A stretch of DNA of 64,000 nucleotides from Syngnathus acus. Its lineage: Eukaryota > Chordata > Actinopteri > Syngnathiformes > Syngnathidae. Below, in pieces: positions 1 through 12,759 of the stretch. Location of the stretch: the NCBI RefSeq assembly GCF_901709675.1, contig NC_051088.1, forward strand, positions 6,335,693-6,399,692. The letters run 5' to 3'. The notes below the pieces were generated by a model. That model searched no databases. It was not told the DNA's origin and saw only the letters and a list, made by a program, of their open reading frames with translations. The translations under genes and the position numbers were made by a program. Every line of letters starts with the position of its first letter. Within the stretch, counting starts at the first letter, position 1.

Positions 1-3000
1 ACAATAGTCAACATACTTTTTAAGAATAAAATATCTGCCTCGTTTGGGCCTACAAACCTACTGTATTTAAATGTTGATCATGATGGTGGTACTTGGAGAA
101 CTGAGATTTTTCGGGGGGTACTTGAAGTAAAAGAAATTGACAACCACTGTTATATATGATAGATCTTGCACCAAAGTGTCATTTGTCCAAAAATGTTACT
201 TGAAAGTAAACAAGAGAGCAAGCTAAAACAGTGAACCGACTTCTATCAAGCATACCGCACAGGTTTCCACATTTTACAAGGAAATAGCTTATAAATATTT
301 CATGAGGAGCAATTTTAACACATTTGTTGGACCCAAGAGATATGAAGAGAGAATATAGAAAAACTGACTGTACACACCAATTTTGTTTGTATTTCTAACT
401 TTAATCGACCTTGGAAGGGACTCGTGTCCTGAATTTCAAATGGCGATAGAATGAACAGAGAATTCATTGAGCTCTTTTACACATGGACCATAGATAAGAT
501 AACAGAGGTTAAATTTGATACAGACACAAGCTGAGGGACATTTTTCTATTCACACTTGTCATCTATTATGACATTAAATTTGTCAAAATGTTTCAGCGTT
601 GAGTTGAGGTGAAATCAAAAGGCTTGTGTTTGCAATGTATTAGGTTCTGGGAAGTAATGTATTTCCGAGTAGGTAACAGTGAGGATTTTTCAACTATTCC
701 ATCATCATCCGTCAGTATTCTCACAGGGGATCTTTGTTTTGATCACTTGCACCATGCACTTTGATGAACAAAGATGTTTTGCATGATCTTGCCTCTGATA
801 TTACGATCTAATAGATGAAACCAGTTGAGGCGATACGCACCTCATCACTGAGATGGGTATTACAGCTTAGATTTCATCAGGGGCCGGCCATCGATATTCA
901 TGAGCATACATTTTATTATCATTAAACACAATAGCAGAAATTGGGAATTAATTTGTCATGATTAATTATATCGGTGTAAACGAGATTACGCTGCAAGACT
1001 TACGAGAGAGTTTTCTCCAGACGCCCTCCCGTGGAACCAATAATTTCTCCGAGGGTGCAAAACGTCTGTCCCAAAAAGTCCTGAATGAAAAGAGAAATTG
1101 AATTAATTGCATGGCAGATGAAAGACATAATAGTGGAGCTGCCCCCCCAAAAATACCGACAGGATGAAACATGAGACGTCTTGTTTTGTGCCATTAGGGA
1201 CTAGACTAGATGTGTTTAGCACCTGTAAATGTCGTGACACAAACTGCTGTAGTCTCAAACAACAAAAGCTGCTTGTACATTTGAAGTCCAGCTGCAGCGA
1301 GACAGCGTGAGCAAGAACACAACGATGGAGGGGAAACTCTCTGCCTTATGTTGTTTGCCCTTGATGAGATGGAATGAAAGAATGAGAGAAAAAGCAATGA
1401 GGTGGACTATTTTAGAACATAAATCATGGAATGAGTGGAGGATGAGGTTAGCAATTTTACTTTAATCATAAACCACTCACCTTCTGCGCTCCGGCATGAT
1501 TGAAAGTTTTGCGAGAAAAAGAAAGAAGGAACATTTGTTATTAGAAAGGCTCCTGCTACATTGTGTTCTGAATGACACTTTATGCCTACTGAGTCACAAC
1601 ATGGCTGTTGTTCACTCTTACATTGTAAATGACTTTACACTGCCAATGAGAGCTATCAGCACTGAGTCAGTGGACATTGACATACTATACTTACGTGCTT
1701 GGAAATGTTGCAGCTCCGAGAGTCCACATTATACCTGGCAGAAACAAAGACATAATAAGACATTTGACTTTGACATTTCTTTTAGCTTGTCGAGCTTTAG
1801 ATTCGCAAAACTGAGTTGTAGCTTATTATCAGTGATATGTTGTTAATTATAATGTGGTCAGTGTTGTTCTCTTCATTTGGACTCAGATTATGCAAACAAT
1901 AGGTTCCTCTCAGAATATATATTTTTTTAAGATTGTTGGCTAATTTCTTACCCGTAAAAACATTGCAACCTGCCTTTCATCTCATCAAAGTTAAAGTCTA
2001 ATGTTTTTTTTGTAATATTGAAAATCAATGTTTCGCAAACAAGGTGGCTTGAATGGAATGCTAAAAAGAGCTGGAGCCAGATATACGGTGAGCGAAGTAC
2101 TTTTTTCAAACGCAGAGTTACTTCAAAGAAACCGAATGAACACATTTCTGAAATACGACATTTTCTCACATTACTTGAAACGAAAATCATTTCATCATCA
2201 TTGCGCTTGCTACTTTGTTCCCACAAATGCTATGGTTTGGTCATGTGCAAAATAACTTTTTTTTCTTTTAAATAGTGCCAGTTCTAAATTTACATCATAT
2301 GCAAGTGTAATTTAAAAAAGGAATAGCAACAAAAAATGAGTCAGATATATTTAACTGGTAACGGGTAGTGGACTCAAAGAAACATTAGAGGGATCTCTAT
2401 GGTGAGCTATTTTTAGACGTCACTCATGTGGTCCTTGGGGGCTACCCGCTGCCTGAGGACACCATGTTGGTGGCCCCTGATCTGAAAGGATTATCCCCAC
2501 TAATCGATTTGCTTGTTTAGAAAGGAACTGAATTCTGCGCATAATTCAGTGACATTCAAAATGTATCTCTGCAAACAGCGGCGACGACATATGTGTTGAG
2601 TGCTTAGATTTGGATATAACTTGTCCATCTGTGCTTTAATAGTCACTGACTGCATGCAATTTAGCTCAGAAGTGCATTTTTTCACAGTGTTTTTACTTGT
2701 GGATTTAATGAGCTCCAAGCAGTACTTTATTCTGACTGCTTGTTTTTTTACTGTCAGAAAAACAAAGCTTGCACAATCTTATTACAAAGCCTAAATGAGA
2801 TAATCATAGATAAAAATGCCTACTCTTCAGTGGAATAGATCCGGCTTTCAATAATGGCTGTTAATGATGGTCAACCCTCTTAATTGTTCTCACGTGAAGG
2901 AAAGAATACGAGGAAGTCTAAATGTTCTACATATTTGGGTCCATCTAAATGTCAACTAGCAGTTCAAGAACATGAGTTTACAAAATGAAAATATAGGCAA

Positions 3001-4908
3001 TTTTGTTTAGGTACAATTTCCTCACTTCACTATCTTCAGTTTAGTCAAAGTAATTGTCACAATAATGAAACAGCTCATACCCTGCAGATGAAGCTTAAGT
3101 GGAATGTGAGTGACCTTTGATAGCTATTTATTGAGGCTAAAAAGGTTAATAAAGTTAAGTGAGTATAAAAAAAAACTAATCAGTGAGGCCACCAAGTGAC
3201 TTTTTTTTTTTTTATTGAATAATGATCGAATTTTACTTATCCAATTTGGTGCTATACCCTCCTGAATAAAGATTTCTTTTCACCAAATTGAGTTGTCATG
3301 CAACAGAGTCACCTCACCTTGGATTTCTTTGGGGAATTTGAACAAAACAACAGGTTACTTACACATCAAACCTTATACTTTGTTTTTCTTCAAAGAAGAA
3401 ATCCAAGACAAACTTTCGGACAAAATCAGGATTCCGGGTGTTATCGATCACCTCTGTCCGGCCAGACTACAACAGCAGAAAAGTCAATACATGTGATTAA
3501 ACTTCCTCAAACAGAAAGAAAAACCAGAAAATCACAAAGTCACATTAATATTATTACAATATTTGTTAGAGTTAAAACACTCAAATATCCTTTAAAAAAT
3601 GCTCTCAAAAAGTGGCTGGGGGTTTGTGCTAAATGTTGTGTCTCGTGAGAAGTCAGGGGGCTATTTATAGCAAGAATAGAGACTCGCTATCCCGCACAAG
3701 TCCAGGTCCCGACCTTCTCTCCCTGACAATCACACCACCACTAATTCCCCCAGTGGACAACCAGCCTCGCCTGCGTGGCCTGGCCCGAAAAGCACCAAGT
3801 AATGAGCTATCGATTTCGGCACTGCCTCGCCATAGCTACAATAGCTTGACTCATGTCTTTAGTGCCCTGGACACATAGACGACGCTATCAACTGTGTCCT
3901 CACCCTATTCATTACCAAGGACTCATGGAAGTGCCCTGGACCTTAGAACCCACCTGCCATATCACCTTACAGCAAATCCCTATTGGTTTCAAATTTCAAT
4001 CTGGGGTGAATTTTTTTTTAAATAGCTGCTGCAATTGCTTGTGGGGGAAACAATTAGGGATGTTTTTAATAACCAAATTAATTGAGGTTTCAAGTTGACA
4101 GTATTGCTATAAGAAGTAAATTTACATTTTTTTTGCCATAATGATTTACAGTCATTGAAAGGGGGAAATATTGTCTTTACTTTTTTTTATTGAATGGGTG
4201 GGACGAGATTCTACTGCCTTAAACTTTGACATTTTGGCTCAAATTTAACAGACTAGTTCTTTAATTTTAACGTGACACCTCATGATATTTGAGGTTGATC
4301 TTGGAATAATAATTTTAAATGCACAGACATGATAGGTGATCTGTAGAACACAACTATGTCACGCTCAAATCTTAGAGCTCTAATGGCTCACTGCGGCTTT
4401 GCTTTTAATCATACTCGTACACTTTAACCTTTCAGATGATCAATTTTGTTCCTGTCAAGTTTAAAAATGTTTTCTCTTCGTACCATGTCAAGTGTCATCA
4501 TTGCACAGAGAAAAATCACTTCAACTGCATAAATCCTGTCAAAAACACACTTTATGGATTGAACTTGTGAAGGTGATGAAACTATAACCACTGGATTCCA
4601 GGTTCAGTGAAAGAATGTCGCAAACGCTGTTGCTTTTTCTATCTCCCATTTGTTTCTTGATTGGAAATGTAATTTCAAAAGCAAAAGAAAATGGTTTCAT
4701 TTCAATTCATGCATTGTCATCGGCTCCTGGCACTAAAAGTGATTGCACACTATCTGATGACTGTATGTTTACCGCTGTAGACTGCAACTGATTCCATTCC
4801 TGACTACATCCTGACAGAAGGACTAAAACCATTTCTAAAGGCTGAAAGTTCAGGGATGGTCATTCAAAGATAATTGACGTTTTTTTTTATATATAACAAA
4901 GTTTGTTG
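1..4908. other. Gene-poor AT-rich stretch, nothing recognised
   Basis: I find no exon, RNA gene or clear transposon here. Open frames are short, lack family motifs and have no paired splice sites. Short poly-T and poly-A runs occur (for example near 3,200). The block around 1,000-1,190 is less AT-rich than its surroundings and could be conserved non-coding DNA, but that cannot be tested without other genomes. Confidence 0.5.
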
Positions 4909-5222
4909 AGGCGGTGGCACACTGGTTAGGGTTAGAGGTTGTGGGTTCCGGTCTTTCTGTGTGGAGTTTGCATGTTCTCCCCTTACCTGCGTGGGTTTCC
5001 TCTGGGTACTACGGTTTCCTCACACATCCCAATAACATGAATCATAGGCCGACCACTCCAAATTCCCCGTATGTGAGTGTGAGTGGTTGTTTGTCTAAGT
5101 GTGCCCTGCAATTGGCTGATGACCAGTTCAGGGTGTCCCCCGTCTACCGCCCTAAAACTGCTGGGATAGGATCCCGCGACCCTTGTGAGAATAAAAGCGT
5201 CAGATAATGGATGGATAGATGA
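4909..5222 (+). repeat. tRNA-derived SINE, diverged copy
   Basis: The head GGCGGTGGCACACTGGTTAG resembles a tRNA box A region, and a degenerate box B (GTGGGTTCCGG) follows. The body shares the segment GTGTGGAGTTTGCATGTTCT with the copies at 5,871 and 39,848. The 3' end runs into a short ATGGATGGATAG tail. The copy is plus-oriented and many substitutions make it look old. The family is recognised by within-window similarity; I do not assign a database name. Confidence 0.8.
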
Positions 5223-5860
5223 ATTTTGTTGACCATGTGGAATTCAATTAATAAATTTCAAAGGTTATTTTATCTTCTAAGGCTTCCCATGAAGCAATGG
5301 AGGCAAAACATACTGCACATTTCCGCAAGGTGGTAGGCCTATACCTAAATATGGGCCTGATTCATTTGCTGCCTCAAACTGAGTTGGAAAGTAAAGTTTG
5401 GCGCAGACCACACAGATATATTTTCCAGTAAATTAAAAAAAGATATATACTGACTAGATCTCTAATTCACTGGTAGACAGTTCATCCCAAGGTGGCAAAG
5501 TTGGCTCATCACTGCAACTTTTGACATCTTGGGAGATGGTGTTTTCAGCTGCTGGAATGACTGGACTGATAGGCTGTTAGAAGGTGATATACTTGGCTTC
5601 TTCTGGGAGCGGTGCAATAAATTTCAATGTAACACATGATGGAAACAGCAAAGTGGACTTCTACAGAAAAGGTCGACAGAAAAATTCTGATGCTTTGATT
5701 AAACCATATCTTGAAGCTGGACTGTCGACAAAGTCATTTTCAACTGATCAGATCATAGTAGTATATCCTTATATTTCATCCCCATATTAGCTCTCTGGAC
5801 TGACCTGTCTGCATTGGTTGCTATGGTAACAAGGTAGCCTTCAGAACATGCACTTGCATT
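5223..5860. other. Spacer between SINE copies, nothing recognised
   Basis: This is unique-looking AT-rich sequence. The 68-codon frame at 5,584-5,790 has no recognisable motif and no splice context. Confidence 0.4.
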
Positions 5861-5870
5861 GCCGTATATA

Positions 5871-6240
5871 CATCCATCCATCCATCCATTGTCTGAACCG
5901 CTTAGTCCCCACGGGGGTCGCGGGTGTGCTGGAGCCTATCTCAGCGGTCATCGGGCAGTAGGCGGGGGACACCCTGAACCGGTTGCCAGCCAATCGCAGG
6001 GCACACAGAGACAAACAACCATCCGCACTCGCACTCACACCAAGGGACAATTTGGAGTCTTCAATCGGCCTATCAAGCATGTTTTTGGGATGTGGGAGGA
6101 AACCGGAGTGCCCGGAGAAAACCCACGCGGGCCCGGGGAGAACATGCAAACTCCACACAGGGAGGGCCGGAGGTGGAATCGAACCCGCACCCTCCTAACT
6201 GTGAGGCGGACGTGCTACCCAGCGCGCCACCGAGCCGCCT
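5871..6240 (-). repeat. tRNA-derived SINE, near full length, with target-site duplication
   Basis: Read on the minus strand, this has the tRNA-like head (box A TGGCGCGCTGG and box B GGTTCGATTCC), the shared body, and a 3' tail of GGAT repeats seen here as CATCCATCCATCCATCC at its low-coordinate end. The string TGCCGTATATACA occurs at both ends (around 5,860-5,872 and 6,240-6,252), overlapping the element edges. That is the hallmark of target-primed insertion. The intact boxes and duplication suggest a younger copy than its neighbours. Confidence 0.88.
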
Positions 6241-6260
6241 GCCGTATATACAAAGATGAG

Positions 6261-6636
6261 TCATTCATTCATTCAGTCATTTATTCGTTCCTTCATTATC
6301 CGAACCGCTTATCCTCATGAGGGTTGTGGGCGTGCTGGAGCCTATCCCAGCTGACTTCGGGTGGAATGCGGGGTACTCCTTGAACTGGTCGCCAGCCAAT
6401 CACAGAGCATTGATAGACAAGCATCGCATTCACACTCGTGATCAAACCAACAAACAAATTTTTTTTTTGGAGCGGTCAACCGGCCCTGCCATGCATGTCT
6501 TTGGAATGTGGGAGGGGACCGGAGCACCCGGAGGAAACCCATGCAAGCACGGGGAGATCATGCAAACGCCACACAGGAAGACCGGAGTTGGAAGCAAACC
6601 CAGCATCTCGGAACTGTGCGCTACCGTGCTGCCCTA
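6261..6636 (-). repeat. tRNA-derived SINE, older copy with ATTC-type tail
   Basis: This is a second minus-oriented copy of the same family. It has the body segments CCGAACCGCTTATCC, GGGCGTGCTGGAGCCTATCC and ATGCAAACGCCACACAGG. Its tail is built of CATT units instead of GGAT. The copy at 5,871 lies immediately beside it, so two independent insertions sit side by side. Confidence 0.8.
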
Positions 6637-9600
6637 TGAATTTATTTAATTGTTATTTTTTAATTTATTCTTGCTTAGATAGTAGCAGCACCTGGCTTTA
6701 AAACCCGTAGGTTCGTTCTTTTCTTCCATGTGTCTGTCACCAAAGTCGTCATGAGTCACAGTGGATAAGCTCAAGGTTTTTCTCCTTATTGCCTGTTTGC
6801 ATGCAAGTGAGCAAAAACTGATTTACTCTCAGATTTGAGAGACCAGAGCTTCAACACTCCTCACCATGTGGTTTGGGAGTTGGATCCATCTTGCTCAAAT
6901 CAGATTTCATACGATTTTGTTGTTCAGACTTAATAAAGTCAAGACCGTTACAATGTGGGTTATGACAGAAATTGGATTTGGAGCCACCATTTTGAACAAG
7001 GCCTTTGTCTGGTGTTTTAAAGATCGATGCAACTAAACTTCTTGAGGGATCCTAAATCATCCAGCAAAATATTTTATTTACTATTTGATCATTATATTTT
7101 ACTGTTCCAAAGCTTCTGCATACATGAAAATTTGATGGGTTCAAACAAAAGAGGCTATGTTCTAAATTGTGTACCGGAGCTAAAACGAAGCCCCTCGAAA
7201 TAAGAACTGAAATGTTGATGCACGTATCAAAGTCATCTTTTGATTTCCAATCCAAATGTTTTCGGTCTTGGCCTGACTGTTACTTAGGAGAGTGTAACTT
7301 TGTCTTAGAACAGGTATTTCATTACAGAATCTCTGCTTTCTCTAATGTATCAATCAAACAAGAAAGATAAGTAGTAAAAAAATGAGCACAACTCTAAAAG
7401 TTACTGTTTATCTGAGAACATCCGTTCATATGGCAAATTTTCCAATGAACATAAAAGTTAACTTGGAATTTTCAATTTATTTTTGGCTGATGATTTCATG
7501 GCAGTAATGTGTAACATATCCGCCATATCCAGGATTTGACGTATGCACCAATGCTCTTGCTTCTCATCTTTCACCTCTTGGAAAAAAAAGTAACATTGAA
7601 ACGTGACAAAACAGGTGAAGGAAGAGGCAATGAATGAACGGTCTCAACCCCCTGCCATTAATAGTAAAGACAGAGAGGAATATTGCAAGATGGCAGGGGG
7701 AGGATCGCTCACATTTAATGAGACAAACCATTAATCTCTCTTGTGCATCTTTGTATCCCTTATTCATGACTGGACGTTCTCTTTTTTCTCTTTTTTTAAC
7801 AATGTGCTGTTTGTCTTTTCTAATTCAATCTTCACTGTTTTTTTTATAACTCAGGCAGCATTTTTCAGACTGTGATTACACTTTGTAGCGCCATTGAGGA
7901 GGTTGATGCTTTTTAATTTGTGTCTCCGCATTTTGGAAAGTCACTCACACTTACGGTCAATAAAGGTGTGTCACACAAAAAAACATAGGATGCTGGCATA
8001 TACTGAAAATAAATGTTTTTCCTACCTCCCTCCACTCTTTGGTTCCTATAGCCTGCAGATATAGAACCACCACTGAAAAGAAAAGAGTGTGACAAGAATT
8101 AATTTAGTACACTTGATTGAAAAGGAGTGGACAGAAACCTTTCTCAATTGCAAAGCCAATGAGTTAAGGATTTCTCACCCAATTGTGGTAACATGTTTCT
8201 GGTAGAAATTCCTCTCATATACAGTATTTACCAAAATGTGACCACATAGTAATATTCGAAATGTAACACAAGTTTGATGTGTAAATGGTTCTTCACACCG
8301 CAAATTAGTGCAAACTGAATCAACAAACAGTCCGTCAACTGGCAGTAGTTACGACACAGTAAATCAAGAACTGAGTCCACATTTTCAAATTATAAATGAA
8401 TAACCAGGTTTTTGAAGATAGAATAGTATCACACATATTTTTTTCTTAAAAAAAAAAAAACAGCCACACCAGCACACTGACTTTGAATGTATACAAAATG
8501 TTACAGCATGGTTTCCTTACAAACCAGAGCTTTTGTTTCTGGTCTGCGGCTCAGCTGCATAAATAAGCAATTATAACAACCAAATTATAAACCCACAAAT
8601 TCATCACTTTGCCATGTTAAGATTAAACACAAATGTGCTTGCTTAAGCATACAAACAAGACCCGCTAGAGAGAGTCTCTAATTGGATGTTTTAATGATCG
8701 GTCAAGTGTTGCTTTTTGTGTTTCAATGGGAACAATTAGCCACTGCATGTTTGTCTGAAATTGATTAGGTGGAATGAACTTCAGACAGTTTTGGACCAGC
8801 AAACGATTAAAACCACATTTTTCCTCCTAATGAGCAATTAACTGAGGGGAGATAACAGAGAAAGAGCAGAAGGCAGGGAGTCTTTTCAGTAATGCATCTT
8901 TGGCAGAACATTCCTTTGTTAGATTGTTAGCCATATTTGTTCCAATGGCTTTTGTTCATCCTTGGCTCATAAATGAATGATTGCGGACAATAGGTAGAGA
9001 TTCAATCCCTAAATCGCACCGATTCTGTCTCGTCTCCAACATGTAATGACGTCCAAGCCACCAAAAGCATTTTGTCTGCAATCAAAGTCATGGGACCTTG
9101 GTATCTCCCCAAGGTTGCAGAGTAACAGCACCAAAGCACGGCGGCGACATCACACTAATCCAATGGAGTGTCAGCCAAAGAACCTGACTGATTACCTCTT
9201 TTATGGAAAGTGACTGAGAGAGGAAAATCCCCATCTGCTCAGCCTCAGAGCAGCCAAATCACACGGCTATTCATTGCCAGCACTCGAAGGCATACCTCTA
9301 AATACAATTCTTGACAATGGACTACAGGACAGCAAGGGCCCAGGTGACTTAGAAAAAGACTGAAGTTGCGTGCAAGCACAAATCACATTATATACAGTGC
9401 AGCAGAGTTTAGAAGTGGCAGAGCGGAGGATGTCAGGAGGAATCACCTCTCTTACCGTTGTCCCTTTGGCTGGGAAAGTCTTCTTTCAGCCTTTCAAATT
9501 AGCGCAAAAAGAAATGCTTGCAAAGAGATTATTTAGACGCGGGCGTTCACTTGACCAACATTATTGCCTTTAACTGATCGAAATTATAGCTACGAGTGCA

Positions 9601-11110
9601 CTTCAGACTGCCGATGATACACGGCGGCAGTTCACTTCATGACATCCAGCCAACATTGATTCGCATTTTTTTGTTTTGTTTACTCCAAATAGAAGAAGAA
9701 GGAGCACATATTAGGAACACGTATGTTATGTGCTCGCATTTTCCAGGTTTGCAGGTTACACGGAGAACAAATCTGGTGTGTTTTCGTACAGTTCAAAATT
9801 GTTGAGCACAATTTATCTTTTGATAAAAACATGTTAACTGTGCGCATTTTTGAAACGTTTGTTTTAGGAGAAGATAGAACAAATCAAATGCATCTTCATT
9901 CATTAGAATGGTAAATATAATTAGAGATTGTTAATTTGAGACTAACCCCAACTATTTAGTTGAGAGTAAGGCATCTATCTCATCAGGTTTCAAAAGCATA
10001 TGTCACATAGCATTTTCTTTGAAGAAAATAACAGACATTTGCTTTTCTTTGAATTCATAATCTCCTGCTCGATTTACTGTGCTCCAAACACAGACGACTT
10101 CACAAGCTTGGGGAAACACACAAAGCTTGTGACTCCTCAAGGGCAACGACAAAGTCACGCATGCCTGTAATATGTTTAAAAAAAAAAAAAAAACTCAACA
10201 AGACTGTAATGAATATACAGGTCAACACTAGTGACTTCCTCCCGGGAAGGACTCTTATTAAAAGAAGCAGCATCTTTAAAACACTGACTGACAGCAGAAA
10301 TTGCAACAAGCCTTCATGAATACAAAATGGTTTCATACTACGTACTTGCAAAAAATGAGCTGAAATGTATTTGTGGGTAATTTGAATACCAACACTAGTC
10401 TCTATGGCTCAGCTTATTCATGTGATTCAGATGTATTATTTATTAGACATATACAACTGAGACTAAAACATAATAATATACTACAGTCAGCTGTCCCTTG
10501 AGCCATTCGAATGAAGATAAATAAATGATCACACAGATGACATTTCCTTTTTTTTTTGCAGAAGATGGCTACCATTTTCACGAATCTAATAAAAACAGAA
10601 ACTAACCATTTTTTTGCCATTTTGTATGTAATTATTTATTATTTTCTCATTCATTAGATTCAACAGCTGCAGGGTAACTGTGTCTACTGGTAAAAATTCC
10701 TAAAGGCACTCATGTAAATACCATAAGACTAATATCAACGCAAAAATGTAAGTTAAACTGAACCTCTTGTTGAACACTAATAGAATATCAACAGACTATG
10801 CGTTATAAATATTGATTGACTAATCCTAAAATGACTTTGTTTTGAAGTTGTTTGATTAATATAGATTCATCATTACAACAGGCAGCAAAGAAACTAGCAG
10901 CTACAGTCAGTCCCAGTGCTATAAGCCCACATGCAGCACGTTTGCATAATTGATCTGAACGTATAGTAAGAATTTTAATAATGCATAATGTGAAGTCTTT
11001 GATATTCTCTCCAAGAGCATTTCATGTGACCAAGAACTCTTTTAATAAGAGTAAAAAAATAGCACATATTGTTACAAAAACAAGAAAATATTACTGATTA
11101 ACTTACTGAA
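6637..11110. other. Gene-less stretch, possible conserved non-coding blocks
   Basis: No exon or RNA gene is recognised. Two less AT-rich blocks stand out, about 8,640-8,860 and 9,000-9,260. The first carries several homeodomain-type ATTA/TAAT cores (see findings). Open frames here look random. Confidence 0.45.
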
Positions 11111-11117
11111 AGTTAGT

Positions 11118-11165
11118 TTCATTTTATTTAACATTTATTTATTCAGGTAAGGAGAGAACACATTC
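11118..11165. repeat. Fragment resembling a dispersed fish repeat
   Basis: The string TTTATTTATTCAGGTAAGG followed by AGAACACATTCTTTTGCAAATGA resembles a motif common in dispersed fish repeats. Only about 50 bp can be supported and the class is not assigned. Confidence 0.35.
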
Positions 11166-11254
11166 TTTTGCAAATGATATAGAATTTAATAAATGTCAGA
11201 AAAGTTGGGGAATGAAGCAATTCCTCCTGCACCACCAGACTTTCCAACAGCTTC

Positions 11255-11565
11255 GTACTCCAGGCTGTTAGGATCCTGAACTCGCTCCCCCTTTCAGCGT
11301 AGCGTCCTGTTCTTGCTGTATGCTCACTGGCTCGGTTTTGCCCCTCATATTCAATGGGTTATTGGTCTGTTTTTATTCATCGCTCATTTTATTTTATTTA
11401 TTATTTATTATTTATGGTTTGTGCCTTCTTGTTTTTGTTTTGTGTCGCCTACTTGTATGTCTCGTCACCGTGGGATGGAGGAAACGGAATTTCGGTTTCT
11501 TTGTGTGTCTTGACATATGAAGGGATTGACAATAAAGCTGACTTTGACTTTGAATTACATACTAG
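11255..11565 (+). mobile_element. 3' end of a non-LTR retrotransposon (LINE), truncated
   Basis: The segment from CTCCAGGCTGTTAGGATCCT to the terminal GACTTTGACTTTGAA matches the 3' end of the element at 12,760-13,487. Both carry CTCGTCACCGTGGGAT, TTTCGGTTTCTTTGTGTGTC and GACAATAAAGCTGACT, then a short TGACTT/TGACTC tandem tail. This copy has an extra AT-rich stretch (about 11,370-11,440) and lacks coding sequence, as expected of a 5'-truncated LINE. The internal AATAAA may be its polyadenylation signal. Confidence 0.8.
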
Positions 11566-12759
11566 TAGGTCTTAAAGCGAAACCTTTTTGAACAATGCTA
11601 TGTGGCATCTTCTAACTTTGACAAAACTGAAGAAAGATTTTGAAGAAAGACATTTTTGGCATTTTTACGAGCACACAACTTGAATATAATCCAACAACAG
11701 CTATGACCTGTGCTCTGCACACAGAAAAATCTCTGGATGAGGTTCTGCCAAAGGGTTACAACAAAGCAATTTTATTCGCTTGCATTATACATTGAAAAGG
11801 AAACTAACAATGATGTCCATTTGAATGAGAGACTACAGATAGATGGTAGTTTGAAAGGACATAAGACCAGAAATAGTCAGAAAAGTGTCTTGGGTAAGTT
11901 GGACAACAAGAAGGGTAATTTTACAAAACGTATCAACCTTGAAATTGAAGAGGTGACTGCTTCCTCCAGGGTCCTATGCTGCTGATGTACGTCTTACTGT
12001 CTAAAGGCATCAGAGAAAAAAAAAAATATACAGTATATCACTCCACTGGCAAGTTTCCTTGATCTTGACTGCAGATGGAGGAATGAAAACTGATCACACA
12101 GTTACTCCTCCATGTGTGGGCAAACACATCCAGGCATCAAGCAATTTGGTGGCGGAGAAGCACAAACTCTAATTCAATTTACACGATGCCCAGGCAACAC
12201 AGTACAACATCTCCAAGGACAAAGTCTAAGGCATCAATAAATTAGATGAGTAGAGAGGCACTTCACAGACAATCTTCACCATCTTGGCATTTTGTTCTGC
12301 AAAACAGCGTTGGCGGTCAAAATGACTTTAAAAAAGGATAGCAATTTACCAATGCACTCAGATTCAAGCATTCACTTATTCTGAAAAGAGAAGTGCAAAA
12401 TGTGTTCTGGTGCATCTATAGCGTTATTCAGCTCAGAAAATTGTACTCAACCATTAACAAATTGCATCACTCATTTGAGGTGGGAAAACTTTCATCTAAC
12501 TCAGCCCTGTCTCGGATTTGCATAAAATTCCGCACGGCTCCCATTATGTGATGAGGTCAGGTAAACTGTGGAATCCACTACTTGGCAACAACCAATAGGA
12601 GCTGTCATTGCTTCTCTTAAAGCTAAATAATTGGTCATGTCTACAATAGATTACACTAGCTATGCAACTATTCTGCTTAGCATTACAAAGGGTGCTTGTC
12701 TATTTTCCCAATTCAGGCGGTAGACTCTCGACTTTCAACTTTATCTAACAAGTAAATCG
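11566..12759. other. Spacer between the two LINE copies
   Basis: Nothing is recognised. The 91-codon frame at 11,710-11,985 has no known motif. Confidence 0.4.

Noticed and set aside
5859-6320. 153-codon plus-strand open frame
   Set aside because: It lies across a minus-oriented SINE and reads the element backwards.
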